Notes: generated by a model from the sequence alone, not told the origin. DNA of 64,000 nucleotides from Paenibacillus faecis (GCF_008084145.1 NZ_VSDO01000002.1:744001-808000), one strand, 5' to 3'. Shown: positions 18,208-27,632, numbered from the stretch's first letter. Program-made: numbers and translations.

Positions 18208-19446
18208 ATGAGCGAGTTTCAACTGGACCGCGTGGAAGAAGCGATATACGAACTGATGCGCGGCAAAGTGATCATCGTGGTGGATGACGAAGACCGGGAA
18301 AATGAAGGGGATTTTGTGGCGCTGGCCGAGATGGCCACGCCGGAAGTGATCAATTTTATGATCACTCAGGGCCGTGGGCTGGTGTGCCTGCCGATTACGG
18401 CGGAGCGTGCCGAGGAACTGGAACTGGCGCCGATGGTTACCCAAAATACCGACTACCACGGGACGGCGTTTACCGTTTCGATCGATCATAAAGATACGAC
18501 GACCGGAATTTCCGCCTATGAACGCTCTTTAACGGTTCGCGGGATCATGGACCCGAAGGCGAAGCCGTCGGACTTCCGGCGGCCGGGCCATATGTTCCCG
18601 CTGATCGCCAAGAAGGGCGGCGTTCTGCGCCGGGCGGGTCATACCGAAGCGGCCGTCGATCTGGCCCGGATGTGCGGCTCGTATCCCGCCGGCGTCATTT
18701 GCGAGGTGATTAAAGAGGACGGGACGATGGCGAGACTCCCCGATCTGGTGGAAATCGCCAGGAAGCATGATTTGAAGCTCATCAGCGTCAAAGACCTGAT
18801 ACATTACCGCAACGAGAAGGAAAAGCTGGTCAACCGGGAAGTCGAGGTACGGATGCCGACCGATTACGGTGAATTCCGGGCGGTAGCTTATACGAATGAG
18901 GTGGACACCAAGGAACATGTGGCCCTCGTTAAAGGCGACATCAACGGGAATGAACCGGTTCTGGTTCGGGTTCACTCCGAATGTCTCACCGGCGACGTCT
19001 TTCACTCGCACCGCTGCGATTGCGGCCCGCAATTCGAAGCCGCGCTACGCCAGATCGAACAAGAAGGGCGAGGGGTTCTTCTCTATATGCGCCAGGAAGG
19101 CCGCGGGATCGGACTGGTCAACAAGCTGAAAGCCTACAAGCTGCAGGAAGAGGGATTCGATACGGTCGACGCCAACCTGAAGCTGGGCTTCCCGGCCGAC
19201 CTGCGGGATTACGGCATCGGAGCGCAAATTCTCAAGGATTTGGGCGTATGCCAAATCCGGCTGCTTACGAATAATCCGCGAAAGATTAAAGGCCTGGAAG
19301 GATACGGTTTGGAAGTGGTGGAACGGGTACCGCTGCAAATGAAAGAGAATGCCGACAATACCCGTTACCTGCATACGAAGCAAGCCAAGCTCGGGCATAT
19401 GCTGAAATTCGACGATCTGGAGCAGAACGAATCCGCCGAGGTTTAA
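18208..19446 (+). CDS. ribBA: 3,4-DHBP synthase / GTP cyclohydrolase II
   Basis: A 412-residue fusion. The N-terminal DHBP synthase (residues 1-200) carries the acidic loop [11 protein letters not shown]. The C-terminal GTP cyclohydrolase II (about 205-400) carries the zinc cysteines of [18 protein letters not shown] and RQEGRGIGL. It supplies both precursors for riboflavin. ATG 18208 follows GGAGGGATTCCC. In Bacillus the gene is named ribA or ribBA. Confidence 0.95.
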   Translation: MSEFQLDRVEEAIYELMRGKVIIVVDDEDRENEGDFVALAEMATPEVINFMITQGRGLVCLPITAERAEELELAPMVTQNTDYHGTAFTVSIDHKDTTTGISAYERSLTVRGIMDPKAKPSDFRRPGHMFPLIAKKGGVLRRAGHTEAAVDLARMCGSYPAGVICEVIKEDGTMARLPDLVEIARKHDLKLISVKDLIHYRNEKEKLVNREVEVRMPTDYGEFRAVAYTNEVDTKEHVALVKGDINGNEPVLVRVHSECLTGDVFHSHRCDCGPQFEAALRQIEQEGRGVLLYMRQEGRGIGLVNKLKAYKLQEEGFDTVDANLKLGFPADLRDYGIGAQILKDLGVCQIRLLTNNPRKIKGLEGYGLEVVERVPLQMKENADNTRYLHTKQAKLGHMLKFDDLEQNESAEV

Positions 19447-19514
19447 GATCGGGCAACACGTCCGTTTCGAAATCGGCACATAAACAAGTTTCAATCACAG
19501 GGAGGATGAAATTC

Positions 19515-19982
19515 ATGATGAATGTTTTTGAAGGCAATCTGGTATCGGAAGGTTTAAAATACGGCATCGTTGTAGGCCGGTTTAACGAGTTTATTACAAG
19601 CAAGCTGCTTAGCGGAGCGCTCGATGCCCTGAAGCGTCACGGCGTCAAGGAAGAAGAAATCAGCGTCGCATGGGTACCGGGGGCGTTTGAAATTCCTTTG
19701 GCCGCCCAGAAGCTGGCGGAAAGCGGGAATTACGACGCGGTCATCACTCTCGGCACCGTCATTCGGGGTTCCACGTCGCATTATGATTATGTCTGCAACG
19801 AGGTGGCCAAGGGCGTTGCGGCCATCGGTCTGAAGACCGGTATACCGACCATATTCGGCGTCGTGACGACGGAAAATATCGAGCAGGCGATTGAGCGCGC
19901 GGGTACCAAGGCCGGGAACAAGGGCTGGGACGCCGCAATGGCCGCGATCGAAATGGCAAACTTGACGAAACAGCTAAAATAG
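19515..19982 (+). CDS. ribH: 6,7-dimethyl-8-ribityllumazine synthase
   Basis: A 155-residue lumazine synthase, the subunit of the icosahedral shell that condenses DHBP with the ribityl pyrimidine. Conserved parts are [10 protein letters not shown] (about 17-26), [10 protein letters not shown] (about 54-63) and [18 protein letters not shown] (about 80-97) with the catalytic His. The ATG at 19515 is 9 nt after GGAGG; ATG 19506 touches that site. It ends the rib operon, with a terminator at 19995. Confidence 0.94.
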   Translation: MMNVFEGNLVSEGLKYGIVVGRFNEFITSKLLSGALDALKRHGVKEEEISVAWVPGAFEIPLAAQKLAESGNYDAVITLGTVIRGSTSHYDYVCNEVAKGVAAIGLKTGIPTIFGVVTTENIEQAIERAGTKAGNKGWDAAMAAIEMANLTKQLK

Positions 19983-19994
19983 TGCTTATTTAAT

Positions 19995-20030
19995 GTAGTA
20001 CCCTATTTTTCGGGTACTGCATTTTTCTTT
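19995..20030 (+). terminator. Terminator after the rib operon
   Basis: AGTACCC/GGGTACT arms around a T-rich loop are followed by ATTTTTCTTTT. Confidence 0.8.
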
Positions 20031-20080
20031 TTAGAGGCACGGGTTGCTTCGCGATTGGTACGACGGGTGGAGGATGTTCA

Positions 20081-20878
20081 TTGACGACCGTATTATATAA
20101 ACTGGAGACATTTGAGGGGCCGCTGGATTTGCTGCTGCATCTGATCGATAAGGCCGAGATCGATATTCACCAAATTTCGATCAGTGAGATCACGGACCAG
20201 TACCTCGAGTATTTGCACAATATGCAGGAATTGGAACTTGAGGTAACCAGCGAGTTCCTCGTCATGGCGGCCACGCTGCTGTCCATAAAATCCAAACAGC
20301 TCCTGCCCAAACCGCCCGTTATTGAACTGGAGGACGATTTCGATTATTTGCTGGAGGAAGAAGAGGATCCGAGGGACGAGCTGATCCGCCAGTTGATCGA
20401 GTATCGCAAATATAAAGGGATTGCCGAGCATCTTCATGAGCGCGAGTGGGAACGCAGCTTGATCTTTTCCAAAGAGCCCGAAGATTTAACGCCCTATTTG
20501 CCGGACATCGAGGAGAACCCGGTAAAGGGGCTCCACGCCGCCGATCTGATCGCGGTGTTTCAGAAGGCGATCCGTAAATCCGTCAAGCGTAATGCGGTGG
20601 CGCGGATTCATCGCGACGAAATTTCGGTAAAGGACCGGATTAGGGAGGTCGTGTCCGCCCTGGAAACCGTGGGAAAAGGCGGAAGACTGTTATTTTCCAA
20701 GCTGCTGCATCAGGAGATGCACAGACATGAGATTGTCGTGACTTTTTTGGCCGTATTGGAGTTAATGAAAATGAAACAAATCGTATGCTACCAGAACAAA
20801 TTGTTCGATGATATCGTCATGGAGTGGAGAGGGGAAGGAAAGGCCGATGAATTATCAGGAATTGAAATCGATTATTGA
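20081..20878 (+). CDS. scpA: Segregation and condensation protein A
   Basis: A 265-residue kleisin subunit of the SMC condensin. The N-terminal domain (KLETFEGPLDLLLHLI, residues 6-21) binds the SMC neck and the C-terminal winged helix (VTFLAVLELMK) binds the SMC head. The start is TTG at 20081 with GGAGG 7 nt upstream. It overlaps scpB by 32 bp. Confidence 0.93.
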   Translation: MTTVLYKLETFEGPLDLLLHLIDKAEIDIHQISISEITDQYLEYLHNMQELELEVTSEFLVMAATLLSIKSKQLLPKPPVIELEDDFDYLLEEEEDPRDELIRQLIEYRKYKGIAEHLHEREWERSLIFSKEPEDLTPYLPDIEENPVKGLHAADLIAVFQKAIRKSVKRNAVARIHRDEISVKDRIREVVSALETVGKGGRLLFSKLLHQEMHRHEIVVTFLAVLELMKMKQIVCYQNKLFDDIVMEWRGEGKADELSGIEIDY

Positions 20879-21461
20879 GGGGTTGCTCTTTCTGGCGGGG
20901 GAGGAAGGCATCAGTCCGAAGCAGCTGGCGGAAGTGACGGACCAGCGGCAGGACTTGATTGTCGAAGCCTTGCAGGATATGAAGAGCTCCTTCGAGAATC
21001 AGGGTCGGGGGCTGCAGATCGTTCAGATCGCCGGAAACTACCAGTTGGCCACGTTGCCTCAGCATGCGCCGTATTTCGAGAAACTGGCCTACTCCCCCTC
21101 GCGTTCCACTTTGTCGCAGGCGGCCTTGGAGACGCTCTCCATCATCGCATACCGTCAGCCGATTACCCGGATTGAAGTGGAGGAAATTCGCGGGGTCAAG
21201 TCGGAACGGGCGATCCACACGCTGGTCAACAAGGATTTGATCGAAGAAGTGGGCCGGGCGGATGCGATCGGCAGACCGATTTTGTACGGGACGACGAAGG
21301 CGTTCCTCGATTATTTCGGACTTGCGAGCCTTCAAGATTTGCCGGATTTGGCCGATTTCGAAAGCAGCGAGCAGTTGGAAGAGGAAACGCAGCTGTTATT
21401 CCAGAAACTGGAGGAACAGCAGTTGACGTTTGACGATGTGGACAAGGATGAACCGAATTAA
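20847..21461 (+). CDS. scpB: Segregation and condensation protein B
   Basis: A 204-residue partner of ScpA, with two winged-helix domains (about residues 5-75 and 90-165; the second includes SQAALETLSIIAYRQPITR and IEEIRG-like VEEIRGV). It dimerises and binds ScpA in the SMC complex. ATG 20847 lies inside scpA after AGGGGAAGGAAAG. A Glu/Gln-rich tail follows the second domain. Confidence 0.93.
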   Translation: MNYQELKSIIEGLLFLAGEEGISPKQLAEVTDQRQDLIVEALQDMKSSFENQGRGLQIVQIAGNYQLATLPQHAPYFEKLAYSPSRSTLSQAALETLSIIAYRQPITRIEVEEIRGVKSERAIHTLVNKDLIEEVGRADAIGRPILYGTTKAFLDYFGLASLQDLPDLADFESSEQLEEETQLLFQKLEEQQLTFDDVDKDEPN

Positions 21462-21465
21462 TTAG

Positions 21466-21491
21466 AACCGTCCCGGTGGGGCGGTTTTTTT
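21466..21491 (+). terminator. Terminator after scpAB
   Basis: AACCGTCCC pairs with GGGGCGGTT around a short loop, with TTTTTT directly after. Confidence 0.8.
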
Positions 21492-21580
21492 ATTTTTGGC
21501 AAACCTGTAATTTTTTTAGGAACCCCGAGTCATACTAATCGGAGCTTAATATTCCATAGAATGGCATGGAGGGCTTTCCT

Positions 21581-22279
21581 GTGTGGATTTTTTGGCTCGG
21601 AAGCATCCTGGTTTTGTTGCTGCTGGTCGTCCTATTCGTCATCCTGAATTCCAAAATTACAATTCGCTTGAGAGCTAAAAAAGAAAACCGGGACGAACTT
21701 ATCCAGCTTGACGTCACACTTCTGTTCGGTTTGTTATCGCTTCATTATGAAATTCCGGCCATGGGTTTTGCCGATCTGAAGAAAGGTTTGTGGGTCGAGA
21801 GCGGCCGGATCGACAATTTTACGCCCGGGCCTTCGGCGGCCGGGGAGGACGCGATCAACAAGGATAAGGTAAAACATTGGATGCAGCAGCTTCGTGAGTT
21901 GGTGACGGCGACGGAAGGGTTTAAAAGATGGCTGGTCAACACGCTTCAAAAGATCTCTTTTGTCCAGTTCGATTGGTCCACCAATGTGGCCATGCGGGAC
22001 GCGGCGCATACCGCTACGCTAACCGGAGCTTTGTGGGCCGTAAAAAGCACGATTGTCGGATGGCTGTCCTATCATATCAGGCTGCGCCGGCGTCCCAAGC
22101 TGTTTGTCGTTCCCCTGTTCGGGACAAGCCCGACATTCTCCACGGAATTGGTCTGCAGGGCTGAAATTAGCTTCGGTTATGCTGTTTACGCCGGACTGAT
22201 ATTGATTTATCGGGTTTTGAAAGTAAAGGGCGGCTTGAAAAGATGGCGTCGGCTCCTTACCGGAACAAAACCGCAATAG
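21581..22279 (+). CDS. ytfI: YtfI-like membrane protein (DUF2953)
   Basis: A 232-residue protein with an N-terminal membrane helix (about residues 4-24, WLGSILVLLLLVVLFVI) and a DUF2953 body, of unknown function. Family members sit next to gerW/ytfJ in spore formers, as here. The GTG at 21581 is chosen because GGAGGG lies 7 nt upstream; the ATG at 21566 overlaps that site. Confidence 0.75.
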   Translation: MWIFWLGSILVLLLLVVLFVILNSKITIRLRAKKENRDELIQLDVTLLFGLLSLHYEIPAMGFADLKKGLWVESGRIDNFTPGPSAAGEDAINKDKVKHWMQQLRELVTATEGFKRWLVNTLQKISFVQFDWSTNVAMRDAAHTATLTGALWAVKSTIVGWLSYHIRLRRRPKLFVVPLFGTSPTFSTELVCRAEISFGYAVYAGLILIYRVLKVKGGLKRWRRLLTGTKPQ

Positions 22280-22325
22280 GGACGGCTTGCATATTTCCCT
22301 TCGGGACAGGACAACCTAATGCTTG

Positions 22326-22348
22326 CTTAATAAATTCGGTTTATTAAG
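22326..22348 (+). repeat. Inverted repeat overlapping the gerW ribosome binding site
   Basis: A perfect 9-bp inverted repeat CTTAATAAA-TTCGG-TTTATTAAG. Its 3' arm shares the first bases of AAGGAGG (22346-22352), so folding could mask the site. It has no T tract of its own. Confidence 0.5.
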
Positions 22349-22362
22349 GAGGTAATGACCCA

Positions 22363-22863
22363 ATGAATGAACATCCAATCCAAGGCCTTATGCAGACCGC
22401 TATGGAAAATATTAAAGATATGGTCGATGTGAACACGATCGTGGGCGAGCCCGTCCAGACGCCGGACGGAAGCGTCATTTTACCGATCAGCCGCGTTGGC
22501 TTCGGCTTTGCCGCAGGGGGAAGCGACTTTAACCTTGACGAGCAAGACGGAAAAAGCGCAACGCATGCCGACGGCGGAAAAGGCCGGCCTTTCGGCGGCG
22601 GCAGCGGCGGCGGCGTATCGATCAATCCCATCGCCTTCCTGGTCGTGGGCAAGCAGGGGGTAAATATCGTTCCGTTGGACAATCAGACCCATCTGATGGA
22701 GAAAATCATCGACGCCGTTCCTTCGGTGATCGACCGAATCCAATCGATGCTGCCGAACAACGGCGGAGCACAGACACAGACAACAGGCGCAATGTCAACG
22801 GCAAACATGGCGAACGCGACGGTTGGAACACCCCCAACTCCCGCTATCCATCCTTTTGCGTAA
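22363..22863 (+). CDS. gerW: Spore germination protein GerW (YtfJ)
   Basis: A 166-residue YtfJ/GerW family protein, a forespore protein needed for normal germination. Family marks are the start HPIQGLMQTAMENIKDMVDVNTIVG, the core SVILPISRVGFGFAAGG and the Gly-rich GGGSGGGVSINPIAFLVV. It follows ytfI with a consensus AAGGAGGT. The C-terminal tail is Ala/Thr/Pro-rich and probably disordered. Confidence 0.9.
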   Translation: MNEHPIQGLMQTAMENIKDMVDVNTIVGEPVQTPDGSVILPISRVGFGFAAGGSDFNLDEQDGKSATHADGGKGRPFGGGSGGGVSINPIAFLVVGKQGVNIVPLDNQTHLMEKIIDAVPSVIDRIQSMLPNNGGAQTQTTGAMSTANMANATVGTPPTPAIHPFA

Positions 22864-22881
22864 TCGCTGCTCCCTTTCCGG

Positions 22882-22904
22882 GACCCCGGGAGGGGTCTTT
22901 TTTT
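22882..22904 (+). terminator. Terminator after gerW
   Basis: GACCCC-GGGA-GGGGTC is followed by seven T. Confidence 0.85.
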
Positions 22905-22947
22905 GAACAGTAGCGAAAGTGCCGTTGTGTTTGCCGATCAGGGCTTG

Positions 22948-22977
22948 GACATACTCCCATGAACCGCAGCATATAAT
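22948..22977 (+). promoter_or_regulatory. Sigma-E promoter of dacB-spmA-spmB
   Basis: GACATACT (22948-22955), a 14-bp spacer and CATATAAT (22970-22977) fit the sigma-E pattern GTCATATT - 14/15 - CATACAAT. The dacB-spmAB operon is sigma-E dependent in Bacillus. Confidence 0.7.
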
Positions 22978-23014
22978 ATACCAGTTCGCATAAGCGAAAG
23001 TCGGAGGAATAAAG

Positions 23015-24184
23015 ATGAAACGTACATCCAGAATTCAGGCTCTTGGCATGTTTAGCTTAAGCCTTATATGTGCGCTATCGTTATCGGGACGCGCGCAGGG
23101 TGAGCCGGCGGCCCCGACAACGCACGCTCAGGCAGCCTCGCTGATCGATGTGTCATCCGGGCGGATCCTATACAGTTCGTCGGGAGACCAAGAGCTCCCC
23201 ATCGCCAGTCTGACCAAGATCATGACGGCCATCGTCGCGATCGAGCACGGTAAACCCGGCGACCTTGTCAAAGTGAGCCGGAACGCGTACGGCAAAGAGG
23301 GCTCGTCGATCTATCTTCGCCTCGGCGAGGAAATGAGCCTGGAGAACATGCTCTACGGCTTGATGCTCAGGTCCGGCAACGACGCGGCGACGGCGATCGC
23401 CGAGCATGTCGGCGGTTCCGAGGAAGGGTTCGTTTACTTGATGAACCAGAAGGCCAAGCTGCTTGGGCTGGAGCATACGCAATTTAAGAATCCACACGGG
23501 CTTGATGCCAAAGGGCATTATTCTTCGGCGAACGATTTGGCCAAGCTTACGGCGTACGCCCTGCATAACCCTTTATTTAAAGAAATCGTGAAAACGCCGA
23601 GCCGCAAAGCGCCGAACCCTAACGATCCCTGGGATTACCGCTGGGATAACAAAAATAAAATGCTCCGCTTTTATGAAGGGGCAGACGGCGTGAAAACAGG
23701 GTATACCAAGACGGCAAGGCGCTGTCTGGTCAGTTCCGCCACCCGTGGCGGCCAGCAGTTGGTCGCGGTCACGATCAACGACGGGGATGACTGGAACGAC
23801 CATCGAAAATTGCTGGATTTCGGCTTCGCCCATTTTCCCCTGCAAACGCTGATCGAAGAAGGGCAAGCGGTGAAAACCGGCTTAACCGCCGGCAGCGGGT
23901 TTCGATACCCGCTCACGGATAGCGAGAAGCGGGAGGTCGAGCTCCGTCTGAAGATCAGGGAAGGGGGTGCCTTGTCCTTCGGTTATCGCGGAGAGATTGT
24001 AGTTTCGCTTCAAGGGCGGGAAATCGGCAAGGTACCGGTCTACCAAAGTCGCTCCGACGACGGCGCCCCGCCCGCGGCAAGCAGCTTCGGGCAGGGTGCG
24101 GCTTCTTCTTTCGATCAATCGGGCGGCAAGCGGCCCGGCTCGCTGGAAACGGTGCTGAGGAGGCTGTTCCTGGCGGGGGATTAA
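23015..24184 (+). CDS. dacB: D-alanyl-D-alanine carboxypeptidase DacB (spore cortex)
   Basis: A 389-residue PBP5-family carboxypeptidase (PBP5*) that sets cross-linking of spore cortex. A signal peptide covers about residues 1-30. Catalytic motifs are SLTK (about 66), SGND (about 122) and KTGYT (about 229). The C-terminal PBP5 domain is followed by a low-complexity Ser/Ala/Gly linker and a short hydrophobic end. It heads an operon with spmA and spmB under a mother-cell type promoter, distinct from forespore dacF in this window. Confidence 0.93.
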   Translation: MKRTSRIQALGMFSLSLICALSLSGRAQGEPAAPTTHAQAASLIDVSSGRILYSSSGDQELPIASLTKIMTAIVAIEHGKPGDLVKVSRNAYGKEGSSIYLRLGEEMSLENMLYGLMLRSGNDAATAIAEHVGGSEEGFVYLMNQKAKLLGLEHTQFKNPHGLDAKGHYSSANDLAKLTAYALHNPLFKEIVKTPSRKAPNPNDPWDYRWDNKNKMLRFYEGADGVKTGYTKTARRCLVSSATRGGQQLVAVTINDGDDWNDHRKLLDFGFAHFPLQTLIEEGQAVKTGLTAGSGFRYPLTDSEKREVELRLKIREGGALSFGYRGEIVVSLQGREIGKVPVYQSRSDDGAPPAASSFGQGAASSFDQSGGKRPGSLETVLRRLFLAGD

Positions 24185-24215
24185 TGGAGCGTTTTTGCGG
24201 AAGGGGGAAATCTTG

Positions 24216-24848
24216 GTGGTCAATAAAATATGGCTAGCCTTAATACTCATCGGTTTTTTATTCGCCGCCGTGAAAGGCGACATTAACGTGGTTACCCAGG
24301 CTGCTTTTGAAGGAGCCGCTACCGGAGTAACCGTTTGTTTCGGACTCATCAGTGTTCTGGTTTTTTGGATGGGGGTGATGAAGCTTGCCGAGGAATCCGG
24401 CCTGGTCAAAGTCATCTCGCGTCTTTTGGGGCCGGTCGTTTCCTATTTGTTTCCCGATGTTCCGAAGAACCATCCCGCCATGGGATATATTTTATCGAAT
24501 ATGAGCGCCAATCTGCTGGGGCTTGGCAATGCCGCCACCCCGATGGGCATTCGGGCGATGCAGCAGCTGCAGGAGCTGAACCCCGACAAAGAAACGGCAT
24601 CTCCCGCCATGTGTACCTTGCTGGCGCTGAATACGGCGAGCATTACGCTGATTCCGACGACCTTGATCGCCATACGCATGAATTACCATTCGGCAAATCC
24701 CGCGGAGATCGTCGGATCTACTCTGTTAGCCACAGCCATCGCCACATTTGCCGCCATCGCCGCGGACCGTTGGTGCAGAAAAAGATACAGCTGGAAAAAG
24801 CCGCCGACCGTTACGCCCTCCACGCCCAATCTATCGATGAAGAGGTGA
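24216..24848 (+). CDS. spmA: Spore maturation protein A
   Basis: A 210-residue polytopic membrane protein with a nucleoside-recognition (Gate) domain, acting with SpmB in spore core dehydration. Motifs include LGLGNAATPMGIRAMQQLQEL. The GTG at 24216 (MVNKIW) follows AAGGGGGAAA; an adjacent TTG at 24213 is also possible. It follows dacB by about 30 bp, consistent with one operon. Confidence 0.9.
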   Translation: MVNKIWLALILIGFLFAAVKGDINVVTQAAFEGAATGVTVCFGLISVLVFWMGVMKLAEESGLVKVISRLLGPVVSYLFPDVPKNHPAMGYILSNMSANLLGLGNAATPMGIRAMQQLQELNPDKETASPAMCTLLALNTASITLIPTTLIAIRMNYHSANPAEIVGSTLLATAIATFAAIAADRWCRKRYSWKKPPTVTPSTPNLSMKR

Positions 24849-24856
24849 GATGACAT

Positions 24857-25390
24857 TTGCTGAACTGGGTCAATCTGTTGTCCGCCTGGGCCGTGCCGGT
24901 TATGATCGCATTCATTCCTTTATACGCCTACATAAAGAAAGTTCCCGTCTACGAATCTTTTGTGGATGGGGCCAAGGACGGCTTTTCAACGGCGATCGGG
25001 ATTATTCCGCATTTGGTAGGTATGATGGTAGCCATCAGTGTCTTTCGGGCTTCGGGTGCGCTGGAGTTTTTCGTCGGGTGGATGACGCCTTTTCTGGAGG
25101 CGCTTCGCGTCCCTTCGGAAGTACTGCCCCTCGGAATTCTTCGGCCGTTGACAGGGACCGGTTCATTGGCTTTTACGACCGATTTGATCAAAACGTACGG
25201 ACCCGATTCGATGATCGGACGCATTGCCTCTACCATCCAGGGAAGCACGGATACGACGCTTTATGTGTTGACGGTGTACTTCGGAGCAGTCGGGATCCGG
25301 AACGGAAGATACGCGTTGAAGGTCGGATTGTTTTCCGACGTGGTCGGGTTTGTCGCGGCGATTGCCGTATGTCTTGTATTGTTTGGATAA
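24857..25390 (+). CDS. spmB: Spore maturation protein B
   Basis: A 177-residue membrane protein with a Gate domain, partner of SpmA. Typical motifs are YESFVDGAKDGFSTAIGIIPHLVGMM and GSTDTTLYVLTVYFGAVGI. It starts at TTG 24857 with GAGGTGA upstream, 8 bp after spmA. A terminator at 25443 closes the operon. Confidence 0.92.
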   Translation: MLNWVNLLSAWAVPVMIAFIPLYAYIKKVPVYESFVDGAKDGFSTAIGIIPHLVGMMVAISVFRASGALEFFVGWMTPFLEALRVPSEVLPLGILRPLTGTGSLAFTTDLIKTYGPDSMIGRIASTIQGSTDTTLYVLTVYFGAVGIRNGRYALKVGLFSDVVGFVAAIAVCLVLFG

Positions 25391-25442
25391 TTTTGCGTGA
25401 CCTTTTTCCTAGATGAAGTTCCTATTAGTCCTAAATTCACGG

Positions 25443-25483
25443 ACCGATACTCCTGATTACGCTCAGGGTTATCGGTTTTTTTT
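25443..25483 (+). terminator. Terminator after spmB
   Basis: ACCGATA/TATCGGT outer arms and CCTGA/TCAGG inner arms are followed by a run of T. Confidence 0.85.
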
Positions 25484-25553
25484 AGTTGTTATGGTTAAAT
25501 GAATAGGTCTGCATTTTTTGCAAATACATAACGGAAAGAGGGAATTACATAAC

Positions 25554-26540
25554 ATGCGGATGAAAAGTGCATGGAAGAAAAAAATGGGGGCGGCCGCTAT
25601 AACGGCGCTGCTGCTTACTACCGTGTTCTCGTCCACCGGCGTACAAGCCGAGACGGAACTGAACTGGGTCGTAGGGCAAGGACAAACGGTAACGCTCGGG
25701 AACAATCTGGCCGATCTGAAGCTGAGCGAGGACTTTGTGTTCCTGAATGGCACCGACACCCAAACCTTCGAGCGGGAAAGCGGAGGCGTCCCGAACGGCT
25801 TGGAGATCGGTTCCGTATTCCCGATCGCCGAAGATCAAACGTGGTCGGTCTACTTCGAATATGAAGAAAGCGGTCATATTTCGGATGACGAGAAGGACGA
25901 AATCGACGCTGACGCCTTATTGGACAGCTACAAAAAGGGGACTGAAGAGAGCAACAAAGAACGGCCGGAAGAAGATCACATGTTTGTGGACGGATGGGAA
26001 ACGCCTCCGGCCTACGACGAGAAGCTGAAAAGCTTGACCTGGGCATTGCGAGGGCATGACATTAACAACAACACCTTTATCAACTACAACATTAGAATTT
26101 TAACGCGACAGGGCAACGTATCCGCCATTTTGGTCTCCGATCCGAACGAACTGGGGGCATCCAAGAAGATCTTGGAGGACCAGCTGCTGCCGGCCTTTAC
26201 GCTTAAAGAAGGTCAGCGTTATGAGGATTTCGACGCCAAGACGGACAAGAAGGCCGAATACGGGTTGACGGCCTTGATTCTTGGCGGAGCGGGTTTAGCG
26301 GTGGCGAAAAAAGTCGGGCTGATCGCCGGTCTGGTTCTGCTGTTGAGAAAGTTCTGGTATGTCATTATCGCCGCTTTGGGCGTCGTTTGGCGCTTGATCA
26401 CCGGTAAGAAAAAGAATAACCAGAATCCGCCGACGGAAGTGGCGGAAGGCCCTCAGGACGGGATGAACGGCGAAACCGGGCAGCCGGAAGAATCCCAGGA
26501 TCGTCCGGCCAATCCGCCGGGGCCAGGGCAAACCTTATAA
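25554..26540 (+). CDS. Secreted/membrane-anchored DUF2167 protein
   Basis: A 328-residue protein with a signal peptide (about residues 1-30, cleavage near VQAETELNW). It has a DUF2167-like extracytoplasmic domain with FEYEESGHISDDE and DNP-like ALRGHDINNNTFINYNIRILTRQG, then one or two membrane helices (about 235-285). A Pro/Gly/Asn-rich tail ends the protein. DUF2167 proteins have no firm function. ATG 25554 is preceded by AAAGAGGG. It stands alone between two terminator-like hairpins, so it is likely monocistronic and is not part of the Bacillus order here. Confidence 0.75.
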   Translation: MRMKSAWKKKMGAAAITALLLTTVFSSTGVQAETELNWVVGQGQTVTLGNNLADLKLSEDFVFLNGTDTQTFERESGGVPNGLEIGSVFPIAEDQTWSVYFEYEESGHISDDEKDEIDADALLDSYKKGTEESNKERPEEDHMFVDGWETPPAYDEKLKSLTWALRGHDINNNTFINYNIRILTRQGNVSAILVSDPNELGASKKILEDQLLPAFTLKEGQRYEDFDAKTDKKAEYGLTALILGGAGLAVAKKVGLIAGLVLLLRKFWYVIIAALGVVWRLITGKKKNNQNPPTEVAEGPQDGMNGETGQPEESQDRPANPPGPGQTL

Positions 26541-26556
26541 CGAAAAAGGATAGGAT

Positions 26557-26592
26557 GCGGGAGGCGCAAGTTGCCTCCCGCTATTGTTAATT
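26557..26592 (+). terminator. Weak terminator after the DUF2167 gene
   Basis: A perfect 9-bp stem GCGGGAGGC/GCCTCCCGC is followed by a mixed TATTGTTAATTT tract rather than a clean T run. Confidence 0.5.
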
Positions 26593-26634
26593 TCAGGTTC
26601 TATGGGTATCATGTGTATGAGGTGACTTATTTAC

Positions 26635-27399
26635 ATGGAGAGATTGCAGAAGATTTTGGCGGGGGCGGGTGTCGCGTCACGCCGGAAGTGCGAGGAACTG
26701 ATTCAAAGCGGCCGGGTTCAGGTCAACGGGGAGACCGTTACCGAACTGGGAACCAAAGCGGATCCCGCAGCGGACGTGATTACCGTCGACGGGAAAACGG
26801 TCGGTGCGCAGAAGAAAATGTACATCGTGTTCAACAAACCGAAAGGCGTCATCACGAGCGCCTCGGATCCACAGGGCCGAAAAATCGTCACCGACTATTT
26901 GAAGGGGATTAACGAGCGGCTGTACCCGGTAGGCCGCCTGGATTACGATACGGAAGGCTTGCTGCTGTTAACCAATGATGGCGAATTTGCCCATCTGCTG
27001 ACTCATCCGAAGCATCATGTGGCGAAGACTTATCTGGCTACGGTCAAAGGCGTCCCTCATGGCACGGCTTTGGACAAGCTGAAGAACGGGATCATGCTGG
27101 AGGACGGAATGACGGCCCCCGCCGAGGTGGAATATTACGATATCGATCCGGAAGAGAAACACGCGACCATTTCCATCACGATTTACGAGGGAAGGAACCG
27201 GCAGGTGCGCAGAATGTTTGAGGCGATTCAACACCCGGTCACCAAATTGAAGCGGATATCCTTCGGCGATCTGTATCTCGGCAACCTCAAGAGAGGGTTA
27301 TACCGTCACTTGACCAAGGAAGAGGTCGAAGGTTTAATCAAGCTGGCGAGAACGGCCGGCAAGCCCGGAAACAGACCAACCCCCAAAAAAGACAAATGA
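26635..27399 (+). CDS. rluB: 23S rRNA pseudouridine synthase RluB
   Basis: A 254-residue RsuA/RluB-type pseudouridine synthase. The N-terminal S4 RNA-binding domain covers residues 1-60 (ASRRKCEELIQSGRVQVNG). The catalytic Asp is in GRLDYDTEGLLLLTNDGE (about residue 105), and EGRNRQVRRMFEAI is the C-terminal motif. In Bacillus it is ypuL, directly before resA; here the CUT1 sugar cluster separates them. Confidence 0.92.
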   Translation: MERLQKILAGAGVASRRKCEELIQSGRVQVNGETVTELGTKADPAADVITVDGKTVGAQKKMYIVFNKPKGVITSASDPQGRKIVTDYLKGINERLYPVGRLDYDTEGLLLLTNDGEFAHLLTHPKHHVAKTYLATVKGVPHGTALDKLKNGIMLEDGMTAPAEVEYYDIDPEEKHATISITIYEGRNRQVRRMFEAIQHPVTKLKRISFGDLYLGNLKRGLYRHLTKEEVEGLIKLARTAGKPGNRPTPKKDK

Positions 27400-27402
27400 A
27401 AA

Positions 27403-27441
27403 AATAACACAGCACAACGTCGGTGCTGTGTTATTTTTTAT
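27403..27441 (+). terminator. Terminator after rluB
   Basis: A perfect 13-bp stem (27403-27415 with 27423-27435) is followed by TTTTATT. Between it and the permease start at 27725 lie the promoters and operators of the sugar operon; no gene was seen. Confidence 0.9.
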
Positions 27442-27568
27442 TACATGAGTTTAGGAATCCATTCCTTTTAGGTCGTAAAGTAAAATCGAAAGGCCTGAAG
27501 AAGCCTTGATTTTATAAGGTTGTGTAAGCTTTAATAACAGGAAGCGATTACATTTGCAAAAAAAACTA

Positions 27569-27597
27569 TTGATTATTTTGGGATGATCTTCTATGCT
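27569..27597 (+). promoter_or_regulatory. Candidate distal promoter of the CUT1 sugar operon
   Basis: TTGATT and TATGCT are separated by 17 bp. The first operator-like palindrome at 27619 would lie at about +15 to +28, suiting repression. Confidence 0.5.
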
Positions 27598-27618
27598 AAG
27601 AGTACAAAAGAAATAAAG

Positions 27619-27632
27619 TTAAAGCACTTAAA
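27619..27632 (+). promoter_or_regulatory. LacI-family operator 1
   Basis: TTAAAGCACTTAAA is an imperfect copy of the palindrome at 27687. Its central GC dyad flanked by AT is typical of LacI/GalR and CcpA sites. The cluster's own LacI regulator at 31069 is the natural candidate to bind. Confidence 0.6.

Noticed and set aside
7672..24184. dacF and dacB as a recent duplication
   Set aside because: They are separate, well-known spore carboxypeptidases with different promoters and conserved neighbours in Bacillus.
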